Assembly: GCA_052034865.1 (NCBI GenBank)
Contig: JBPOIC010000025.1
Coordinates: forward strand, 1-10,322
DNA length: 10,322 bases
Origin: JBPOIC01 sp052034865
GTDB taxonomy: Bacteria; UBA10199; JADFYH01
Reading direction: 5' to 3'
Position numbers and translations under genes: made by a program. The notes beneath the pieces are model-generated. The model did no database searches and was not told where the DNA came from. It was given only the letters and a program-made list of their open reading frames with translations. Positions 1 to 5,784 of the stretch are shown here, piece after piece. Position 1 is the first letter of the stretch; each line of letters begins with the position of its first letter.

Positions 1-74
1 TGAAGCGAAATTCTTAATCTCATCAATGAGGTTTGATGAGTAGATTCGCGGTGGACGATGAATTGTATGTATGC

Positions 75-103
75 ACCGTACAAACCGCGCTTTGAGCTGT
101 CAA
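75..103 (-). promoter_or_regulatory. Weak sigma70-type promoter candidate, leftward
   Basis: On the minus strand a perfect TTGACA (98-103) is followed after 17 bases by TACGGT (75-80), a poor -10 hexamer. It would drive transcription leftward out of the window, after the end of the 186-aa gene. The downstream gene cannot be seen. The perfect -35 and correct spacing support it, and the weak -10 argues against it. Bases 1-137 otherwise hold only a 7-bp inverted repeat (CTCATCA 19-25 / TGATGAG 34-40) and no supported gene. Confidence 0.3.
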
Positions 104-137
104 GAAAGGGATCCAGCAGGAGATGCTTCTTCGGGTT

Positions 138-698
138 TTATAAAGGAAATATATTCGTTGGTGTAAAATACAAACCAAGCCCGAAAGTCTGATTCGTTTT
201 ATTTGAAAAAATGGCTGTCGTATGAGCACTGATTCCCACTGCTCCCAAAGAGCCAGCCACTTGTATTAATCCCATCCTTGCAAAAGCTGAAAAGTGGGGC
301 CCGATCTTTTGCGAGATGTCTCCTGAAAATAAGCTAAATCCTACTCCTCCTTGTACAAAAGGAAGGATTTCGATCGCACTCAATCGGAGCGGAGAGAATG
401 ATTGAGCAGTCTTTGAAGTTTCTTGAATGTCTGTTTTAAAGGTATGGAACTTGAGCTCTTCAGCAAGAAAAAATTGGGAAATGCTCCGTTGGCCCGTACT
501 CAAAAAATTAGCCCTAGCAGAAAGGGACAAATCTACAGCTCCAAATGAATCTAAAGTGCTAAAGGTGTTTAATTGAAGCTCTAGAGAAGCCCTGGGCCCT
601 ATGAAATCCATCAAAGGGCCATTCACCATGGCATCAACTCCTAACTCACCTTGCAAAGCTAAGTAAGCTCCACCCTCAACGTTTAAAGGATCTCCCAT
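138..698 (-). CDS. Orphan beta-rich protein of unknown function (186 aa)
   Basis: I do not recognise this protein. The start is well supported: on the minus strand GGGAGGTGA lies three bases before the ATG, and an in-frame TGA lies two codons upstream, so no longer N-terminus or signal peptide is possible. The chain alternates short hydrophobic/polar stretches with glycines, for example around residues 11-24, 37-45, 54-66, 102-124 and 132-163, and ends in an aromatic-rich stretch (FGLGLYF, 172-178). This suggests mostly beta structure, reminiscent of barrel strands. An outer-membrane barrel would normally need a signal peptide, and none is present. It lies 88 bp downstream of guaB behind a hairpin, so it is probably transcribed separately or by read-through. 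It could also be a remnant or module of a larger family. The reading frame and start are fairly certain; the function is unknown. Confidence 0.72.
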   Translation of the reverse strand: MGDPLNVEGGAYLALQGELGVDAMVNGPLMDFIGPRASLELQLNTFSTLDSFGAVDLSLSARANFLSTGQRSISQFFLAEELKFHTFKTDIQETSKTAQSFSPLRLSAIEILPFVQGGVGFSLFSGDISQKIGPHFSAFARMGLIQVAGSLGAVGISAHTTAIFSNKTNQTFGLGLYFTPTNIFPL

Positions 699-731
699 TC
701 TTCACCTCCCTCGAAAAAAGTGAATATATAA

Positions 732-756
732 CTTTCGATCCTCCCATGATCGAAAG
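732..756 (-). terminator. Hairpin after guaB, probable terminator
   Basis: A perfect 9-bp inverted repeat (CTTTCGATC 732-740, GATCGAAAG 748-756) with a 7-base loop lies 30 bp past the guaB stop. Read leftward, the stem is followed by an AT-rich stretch, and a run of six T lies about a dozen bases further on. The delayed T run makes it a less than textbook intrinsic terminator. Because it also lies 33 bp before the start of the next gene, an operator or leader-hairpin role for that gene is the alternative. Confidence 0.55.
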
Positions 757-786
757 CCATGCCTGCCTGTCTGTTGCCAAGATTTT

Positions 787-2259
787 CTATTTTTCCAGGT
801 GATAGTTCGGTGCCTCCTTGGTGATCATCACATCGTGAACATGCGATTCACGAAGTCCCGAAGAAGTAATGCGAACAAATTTCGCTTTTTGGTGTAGCTC
901 GGGGATAGTGGCGCAACCGACATAACCCATGCCGGATCTCAATCCACCAACGAGCTGGTATAAATTATCGGCCAATGAACCCCGATGCGGAACCATCCCT
1001 TCAATTCCTTCCGGAACATATTTCGAAGGTTGACCGACCTTATCCTGGAAATAGCGATCGGCCGAGCCGGATTTCATGGCGCCAATGGATCCCATCCCAC
1101 GGTAAACTTTGTAGCTGCGTCCCTGATAAAGAACAAGCTCGCCTGGAGATTCGTCGGTTCCTGCAAGCAGACTTCCAACCATAACCGAACTGGCCCCCGC
1201 CGCAATGGCTTTGGTAATTTCACCTGAGAATTTGATTCCTCCATCGGCTATCACAGGAACCCCTTCCTTGTGAGCAGCTTTACAGACATATTGAATGGCC
1301 GCAAGCTGAGGAACTCCAACCCCCGCCACCATACGAGTGGTACAAATGGAACCGGGTCCTACACCGACTTTTAATCCATCAGCGCCCACTTTGATCAATT
1401 CGAGAGCTGCATCTTCGGTCGCGATATTGCCCGCCACCACCTGTAGCTCAGGAAATTTTTTCTTGATCTGCTGGACAGTGTTAATGACCGAAACCGAATG
1501 CCCGTGTGCCGTATCAACAATGAGAACGTCGACCTCCGCCTGAACCAGGGCCTCGGCACGCAAAAAAGCTTTTTCGCCGGTTCCGACGGCAGCACCCACG
1601 AGAAGTCGACCGCGAGCATCTTTAACAGCGTTCGGATTGCGCTCTGTTTTTTCGATGTCTTTGATCGTCATCAACCCTTTCAGCTCGCCCTGTTTGTTGA
1701 CGACCAGGAGCTTTTCGATGCGATGGCGATGCAGCAGCTCTTTGGCTTCTTCGGTGGTCACCTGCTCGGAGACCGTTATCAAGCGCTCACGGGGTGTCAT
1801 GACTTCAAAAATTTTAAGATTGAGATTTTTTTCGAAGCGTAAATCACGGTGGGTAAGAATGCCGGCCAGTTTTCCTTCGTCAACAATCGGGAGGCCAGAA
1901 ATGTTATATTTATTCATCAAATCGATGGCTGTGCTGATTTTTTCGGAAGATCCGAGGGTGATTGGATTCAAGATCATGCCACTTTCGCTCTTTTTGACAC
2001 GCTGAACTTCAAGGGCCTGCTCATCGATCGTTAAGTTGCGATGGATGATACCGATACCCCCACATTGAGCCATAACAATGGCTGTTTTGGATTCGGTCAC
2101 GGTATCCATCGCCGCTGAAAGAATGGGGATATTGATTTCGAGTTTGCGGGTTAAGCGGGTGCGGGTTTGAACTTCGGTGGGTAGAATTTCACTCCTGCCA
2201 GGAAGCAGGAGGACATCATCAAACGTTAAGGCCTCAGGAATCACATATTGTTGAGTCAT
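787..2259 (-). CDS. guaB: IMP dehydrogenase
   Basis: This enzyme catalyses NAD+-dependent oxidation of IMP to XMP, the first committed step of guanine nucleotide synthesis, in the cytoplasm. At 490 aa it is full length for the bacterial family. Visible landmarks are the N-terminal TFDDVLLLP (12-20), two CBS domains inserted at about 95-150 and 155-207, NAD-site VDTAHGHS (248-255), the catalytic loop GVGPGSICTTR with nucleophile Cys306, phosphate-site ADGGIKFSG (338-346), the flap around YRGMGSIGAMK (386-396) and the catalytic Arg402-Tyr403 pair in DRYFQ. The conserved QLVGGLRSGMGY (435-446) follows. An AAGGTG Shine-Dalgarno six bases upstream supports the start. It appears to be monocistronic: a hairpin follows it and guaA is not adjacent. 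All key residues are present, so it should be active. Confidence 0.99.
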   Translation of the reverse strand: MTQQYVIPEALTFDDVLLLPGRSEILPTEVQTRTRLTRKLEINIPILSAAMDTVTESKTAIVMAQCGGIGIIHRNLTIDEQALEVQRVKKSESGMILNPITLGSSEKISTAIDLMNKYNISGLPIVDEGKLAGILTHRDLRFEKNLNLKIFEVMTPRERLITVSEQVTTEEAKELLHRHRIEKLLVVNKQGELKGLMTIKDIEKTERNPNAVKDARGRLLVGAAVGTGEKAFLRAEALVQAEVDVLIVDTAHGHSVSVINTVQQIKKKFPELQVVAGNIATEDAALELIKVGADGLKVGVGPGSICTTRMVAGVGVPQLAAIQYVCKAAHKEGVPVIADGGIKFSGEITKAIAAGASSVMVGSLLAGTDESPGELVLYQGRSYKVYRGMGSIGAMKSGSADRYFQDKVGQPSKYVPEGIEGMVPHRGSLADNLYQLVGGLRSGMGYVGCATIPELHQKAKFVRITSSGLRESHVHDVMITKEAPNYHLEK

Positions 2260-2282
2260 AGAACACCTTCGATCTTAAGCCT

Positions 2283-2298
2283 ACCCATGCAGGTGGGT
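2283..2298 (-). repeat. Short inverted repeat in the guaB leader
   Basis: ACCCA (2283-2287) and TGGGT (2294-2298) form a 5-bp stem with a 6-base loop, 24 bp upstream of the guaB ATG. It would fall in the 5' untranslated leader if the promoter at 2355-2382 is used. It is too short to claim a riboswitch or attenuator, and no known purine or guanine riboswitch core is evident to me. Confidence 0.25.
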
Positions 2299-2354
2299 CT
2301 GCTATTGGATGAAAAATCTGGTTATGTCAGAAAAAACGGAAAAATGAGTGGATG

Positions 2355-2382
2355 AATGTATAATTTTCGATAAAATTGTCCA
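2355..2382 (-). promoter_or_regulatory. Probable guaB promoter
   Basis: On the minus strand TGGACA (2377-2382, five of six matches to TTGACA) and TACATT (2355-2360, four of six matches to TATAAT) are separated by 16 bases. Transcription would begin near 2348, giving a leader of about 90 nt before guaB. The spacer is filled by an AT-rich inverted repeat that could be an operator. This is a consensus match by eye only. Confidence 0.4.
2362..2377. repeat. AT-rich 6-bp inverted repeat, possible operator
   Basis: AATTTT (2362-2367) and AAAATT (2372-2377) are exact inverted repeats around CGAT. The element fills almost exactly the spacer of the predicted guaB promoter and lies between the divergent guaB and protease genes. 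A perfect TATAAT (2359-2364, plus strand) overlaps its left arm. A regulator bound here could affect both directions. AT-rich intergenic DNA makes such repeats fairly common by chance. Confidence 0.3.
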
Positions 2383-2390
2383 CTTGAAAG

Positions 2391-2420
2391 ATGACCGAGG
2401 TTGAGAATAAAACTTATACT
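2391..2420 (+). promoter_or_regulatory. Candidate promoter for the S8 protease
   Basis: ATGACC (2391-2396, four of six matches to TTGACA) and TATACT (2415-2420, five of six matches to TATAAT) are 18 bases apart, which would start a transcript near 2427 with a leader of about 68 nt. An alternative is the perfect TATAAT at 2359-2364, but it lacks a recognisable -35 at the right distance. I cannot decide between them from sequence alone. Confidence 0.35.
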
Positions 2421-2494
2421 TGAGTGGGGTGAGATTTTTTTAGGACTACAATCCCAAAAAGGATCCAGGTTGTTTTTATTCAAAGAAAGCACCC

Positions 2495-3997
2495 ATGACT
2501 TTGAAAACAAAAAGCTCATCCTTCTTGCTTGCTCTTTTTCTATTCCTTCCGATTTCAACTCTGGCTCAAACTCTCCCTTCCACACCACGCCTTCTCATTC
2601 GCTTTCAACCTGACGCATCAGCGCAATCCCTGGTCCATCACGTAAACAAACACATGGCCATGACTCTTTCATCATCCGAAGGGGAAATTTTGCGCAATCT
2701 GACTTCTCACCCCTCCATCAATGCCTATACGCTCGAGGTCCATTCTGATCAGATGGAGGAAACCCTGAACGAGCTAAGAAAGAATCCGGAAATCGTCTAT
2801 GCCGAAGAAGATGAAGAAGTTCACGCACAGACCATACCCAACGATCCCCACCTCAACCTGCAATGGAGTTTAAATAAAACACCGAATATTGGTGCAGAAA
2901 TCGCGTGGGATTACGTAACGGAAGCCCCGGATCTTATCATTGCCCATCTGGATTCGGGTTGTGATCTGAATCACGAGGATCTTCAGCCCAATCTTTGGAA
3001 AAACACGGATGAAATTCCGAACAATCATCTTGATGATGACGGCAATGGATATGTCGATGACGATCTGGGCTATAATTTTTTTCAAAAAACCGGAATTCCT
3101 CAGGATGACTATGGCCATGGAACCCAGGTGGCGGGGGTCTTGGGTGCCGCTGGAAATAATGCGCTTGGGGTGACAGGGGTTGTCTGGAAAACACGCATCA
3201 TGTGTCTGAAGGTCCTAAACTCAAAGGGGGACTCCAACATTTCCACGGCGATTGAAGCCATTCAATATGCGATCAATCAAAAAGCAGATCTCATCAACAT
3301 TAGCTGGGGCTACACCCCCAAATCCATCCCTTCCTATTTTTTACAGGATGCCATTCGTAAAGCCAAAAGTGCCGGGCTTCTGGTGATTGCAAGTGCGGGA
3401 AATGGTTTGAACAATCTGAATGGAGTCAATAACGATCTTTCACCCCAATCTGCAAACTACCCTTCTTCTTACCCAGAAGAAAACATTATTGCTGTGGCTT
3501 CAACAGATCCTGCCGATCACCTGACGGGTTTCAGCAATTATGGCCCCATCACGGTGGATATTGCGGCTCCAGGGGTTTCCATTTATTCGATAGCCTTAGG
3601 AAACCATTATGATTACTTTGAAGGCACTTCCGCGAGCACTCCCTTCGTCACTGGCTCTGCGGCCCTGCTTTGGCAATTAAACCCCAGCCTGGATTACCAG
3701 CAAATCAAGGATTTACTTCTTGAGAATGCCGATGAGCTTCCCTCTCTCAAATCGAAAATCTTATCAGAAGGAAGATTAAATATTGGTAAAGCTATTCAAA
3801 ACTCGCCTGCCATCACCCATCTTTACCCCACAGGCGGACCATCTGATCCAACTCCGAATGCCGCAACCGGCACGGGCGGAGGCTGTCAACTCATGGCATC
3901 TCCGGCGATAAGCCCTTCTATTCTGGATTTTTTCTGTTTGGGATTTTTTGGAATGGGATGGTTCTTCAAAAGAAAAAAAGCCCCACAAAAATTGTGA
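2495..3997 (+). CDS. Secreted S8 subtilisin-like serine protease with C-terminal sorting-type tail
   Basis: An exported endopeptidase of the subtilase (S8) family. Residues 1-24 are a signal peptide with a hydrophobic core and likely cleavage after STLA. About 30-107 resembles an inhibitor I9-type propeptide, ending near VYAEEDEEVHA. The catalytic domain spans about 120-440, with Asp153 (HLDSG), His208 (YGHGT), oxyanion Asn303 (SAGNG) and Ser379 (GTSAS). An Asp-rich DDDGNGYVDDD (180-190) is a probable calcium-binding loop. After a Pro/Thr/Gly linker, the tail has GTGGGC (Cys464), a hydrophobic helix at about 474-490 and KRKK (492-495). This architecture is like MYXO-CTERM or rhombosortase substrates and suggests processing and surface anchoring. 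The Shine-Dalgarno is weak, so the start is chosen on the signal peptide. It stands alone, and its stop codon lies inside a hairpin. The protease assignment is secure; its substrate is unknown. Confidence 0.96.
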   Translation: MTLKTKSSSFLLALFLFLPISTLAQTLPSTPRLLIRFQPDASAQSLVHHVNKHMAMTLSSSEGEILRNLTSHPSINAYTLEVHSDQMEETLNELRKNPEIVYAEEDEEVHAQTIPNDPHLNLQWSLNKTPNIGAEIAWDYVTEAPDLIIAHLDSGCDLNHEDLQPNLWKNTDEIPNNHLDDDGNGYVDDDLGYNFFQKTGIPQDDYGHGTQVAGVLGAAGNNALGVTGVVWKTRIMCLKVLNSKGDSNISTAIEAIQYAINQKADLINISWGYTPKSIPSYFLQDAIRKAKSAGLLVIASAGNGLNNLNGVNNDLSPQSANYPSSYPEENIIAVASTDPADHLTGFSNYGPITVDIAAPGVSIYSIALGNHYDYFEGTSASTPFVTGSAALLWQLNPSLDYQQIKDLLLENADELPSLKSKILSEGRLNIGKAIQNSPAITHLYPTGGPSDPTPNAATGTGGGCQLMASPAISPSILDFFCLGFFGMGWFFKRKKAPQKL

Positions 3998-4003
3998 GGC
4001 TTT
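3977..4003 (-). terminator. Intrinsic terminator between convergent genes
   Basis: AAAGCC-C-CACAA (3977-3988) pairs with TTGTG-A-GGCTTT (3992-4003) with one mismatch and a 3-base loop. Read leftward, the stem is followed directly by a T-rich run (the A tract at 3973-3979 on the plus strand), so it is a strong terminator for the small orphan gene and the acyl-CoA dehydrogenase unit. Read rightward, the tail is only TTT then AAAT, so termination of the protease transcript is weaker. The protease stop codon (3995-3997) is within the right arm, so translating ribosomes may disturb it in that direction. Confidence 0.8.
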
Positions 4004-4027
4004 AAATCCTAAGACTTTAACAACTCA

Positions 4028-4465
4028 TTAATCTTTAGTTGGGGGCCGCTGACGAGGCGGATCTAAACGACGCAATTCATCAGGAAATATTGCATCATTC
4101 ATGAGTGCTTCAATGTCAATCGGAGCAAATTCCTCTCCAGTATCTGGGTCAATTAATGTTTGCGTTGGTCTAAGTGGTTTAAAGATGGGTTTTTCATAAC
4201 AGCCACCATTTGGGCCTAAATTTCCATTCACAATTTTTTTAAGACGTTTTTCATCTTGAGCACTAGCCTTCCTGGGTTCTGTCTGAGTGACTTTATCTGT
4301 TGGACCCTCCGCCTTAAGTTCTCGACCATTAATGCCATTACTTGAATTGATACAACCTGATTGAATCGGGACTGGCATAGCATCTCCTGAACAATATGAG
4401 AGTGAATTGGGACGACTATAGAACTTATCGACCTGATCGTTCCAATTGTTGCTATTTTTTTTCAC
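4028..4465 (-). CDS. Small orphan protein translationally coupled to acyl-CoA dehydrogenase (145 aa)
   Basis: I do not recognise this protein. It begins with GTG at 4463-4465, overlapping the TGA of the upstream acyl-CoA dehydrogenase (GTGA), and no Shine-Dalgarno is obvious, so translation probably depends on coupling. There is no signal peptide or membrane helix. The N-terminal half is rich in Asn, Ser and Gly with cysteines at 25 and 38, and a further Cys lies in NGGCYE near 88. The middle is charged (DEKRLKK), and the C-terminus is rich in Pro, Arg and Asp and ends PPRQRPPTKD, suggesting disorder. Its base composition looks more AT-rich than the dehydrogenase. An in-frame ATG at residue 30 is an alternative start. 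Terminator 3977-4003 lies 24 bp past its stop. The open frame, overlap and terminator support a real gene; the function is unknown. Confidence 0.62.
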   Translation of the reverse strand: MKKNSNNWNDQVDKFYSRPNSLSYCSGDAMPVPIQSGCINSSNGINGRELKAEGPTDKVTQTEPRKASAQDEKRLKKIVNGNLGPNGGCYEKPIFKPLRPTQTLIDPDTGEEFAPIDIEALMNDAIFPDELRRLDPPRQRPPTKD

Positions 4466-5625
4466 GAAGGATTACACCCCAGCGTTCGCGAAATGACGAT
4501 CCGCTGTACCTCACTCGTCCCCTCACCAATCTCTAAAAGACGTTGATCACGATAGAATTTGGCAACCGGATATTCTTCCATCAATCCATAGCCCCCATGA
4601 ATCTGGACGGCACGATCCGTCACTCGGTGCATGACTTCGGAGCAGTAAAGTTTCGCCATAGCCGCTTCTTTGGCAAAAGGTCTGTCGTTATCTTTCAGCC
4701 AGCAGGCCTTATAAAGCAGGTTGCGCGCGGTTTCGATTTCAAGGGCGCTATCGGCGAGCTTAAAGGCAATCGATTGATGATCGGCAATCGGTTTTCCGAA
4801 TGTCTTACGATCTTTTGCATATTGCAGGGCTGCTTCAAAAGCACCCTGCGCTCCGCCCAATCCCATCGCCGCTATCCCTAAACGACCCGAATCGAGAGTT
4901 TGAAGCATTTGTTTGAATCCTTCGCCCCGCTTACCCAACAGATTTTCTTCGGGCACGCTGCAATCTTCAAAATAAAGCTCGGCCGTGTTTGACGATCTCC
5001 AGGTGAGCTTATGATGCATCTCTTTCGAACTAAAACCCGGCGTCCCTTTTTCGACAATAATACAGCTGATCTCTTTTTTACCGTTGTCGCGCAATCCACT
5101 CACCGCCTGTACGGTCACGCCTGCCGTAATTTTGCTAGCGGCATTGGTGATAAAAATCTTCGCACCATTAATTACCCATTTCCCGTCTTTTAGCTCAGCG
5201 CGGGTTTTGGAATTTCCGGCATCGCTTCCGGCATCCGGCTCGGTAAGTCCAAAGCCCCAGAGATTTTTTCCCGAGCATAAATCCGGAAGATATTTTCTTT
5301 TCTGCTGCTCATTTCCGAAATGATAGATAGGACCAATCCCCAATGAATTCTCCGCCGCAACGGTTGCCGCCTGACAACCATCCACCCGTGCGATTTCTTC
5401 TACACAGATGACGTAGGATAAATAATCGAGCCCTTGCCCGCCGTATTCTGGACTGATGGTCATCCCAAAAAGACCCAAACCTCCCATCTTGTGTGTGAGG
5501 TCGTAAGAGAACTCCTCTTTTTCATCGATTGCCTGACGGACGGGTTTGATTTCACCTTCGGCAAAATCACGAATGGTTTTTCGAAGCATTTCCTGCTCGG
5601 GGGTTAAATCGAAAGATAAGGCCAT
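4462..5625 (-). CDS. Acyl-CoA dehydrogenase (short/medium-chain type)
   Basis: A cytoplasmic FAD flavoenzyme that introduces the alpha,beta double bond into acyl-CoA thioesters and passes electrons to electron-transfer flavoprotein. At 387 aa it has the normal family length. The N-terminal helical domain (about 1-120) is followed by the first signature GFGLTEPDAGSDA (124-136), the beta domain (about 122-230) and the C-terminal helical domain containing RKTFGKPIADHQ (273-284) and the second signature beginning QIHGGYGLMEEYP (341-353). The predicted catalytic base is Glu368 in IGEGTSEVQR, the position used by short- and medium-chain enzymes. Chain length cannot be read from sequence alone. No ETF, thiolase or hydratase gene is visible nearby. 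A 25-bp palindrome ends 7 bp upstream of the ATG, where the ribosome site is only a weak GGAAAA. The downstream small gene overlaps its stop codon. Confidence 0.97.
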   Translation of the reverse strand: MALSFDLTPEQEMLRKTIRDFAEGEIKPVRQAIDEKEEFSYDLTHKMGGLGLFGMTISPEYGGQGLDYLSYVICVEEIARVDGCQAATVAAENSLGIGPIYHFGNEQQKRKYLPDLCSGKNLWGFGLTEPDAGSDAGNSKTRAELKDGKWVINGAKIFITNAASKITAGVTVQAVSGLRDNGKKEISCIIVEKGTPGFSSKEMHHKLTWRSSNTAELYFEDCSVPEENLLGKRGEGFKQMLQTLDSGRLGIAAMGLGGAQGAFEAALQYAKDRKTFGKPIADHQSIAFKLADSALEIETARNLLYKACWLKDNDRPFAKEAAMAKLYCSEVMHRVTDRAVQIHGGYGLMEEYPVAKFYRDQRLLEIGEGTSEVQRIVISRTLGCNPS

Positions 5626-5632
5626 AGATTTT

Positions 5633-5657
5633 CCAGGAGGAGATCATCTGCTCCTGG
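5633..5657. promoter_or_regulatory. 25-bp near-perfect palindrome, candidate operator of the acyl-CoA dehydrogenase gene
   Basis: CCAGGAG (5633-5639) and CTCCTGG (5651-5657) are exact inverted repeats. Inside them AGAT (5641-5644) and ATCT (5646-5649) also pair, leaving only one G/G mismatch pair and the central base unpaired. The palindrome lies 7 bp before the dehydrogenase ATG. It could be a dimeric repressor site, as TetR- and GntR-type regulators of fatty-acid genes commonly use such sites (known of those families). It could alternatively form an mRNA hairpin masking the ribosome site. The regulator is not in the window. Confidence 0.55.
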
Positions 5658-5784
5658 CCTCCAGTTGTGTGCGGATTGGGTTCAGTCAGAATCCCTAAAG
5701 AATTGAATTTAAAATCAGATAGCAAATTCCTTTTGGAAATTGGAAGGGGAAAAAAGGAAGAAACGGGGAAGAATAAGAGAGCCT

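Noticed and set aside
23..229. Open frame of 68 codons on the minus strand overlapping the end of the 186-aa gene
   Set aside because: It overlaps the better-supported gene, has no ribosome site and has an atypical composition.
975..2034. Several plus-strand open frames opposite guaB
   Set aside because: They are antisense shadows of a fully conserved enzyme gene; none has a convincing ribosome site or recognisable protein.
5658..5784. Promoter and terminator search between the 642-aa gene and the acyl-CoA dehydrogenase gene
   Set aside because: Only AT-rich and purine-rich tracts were found; no -35/-10 pair or hairpin with a T run was good enough to annotate.
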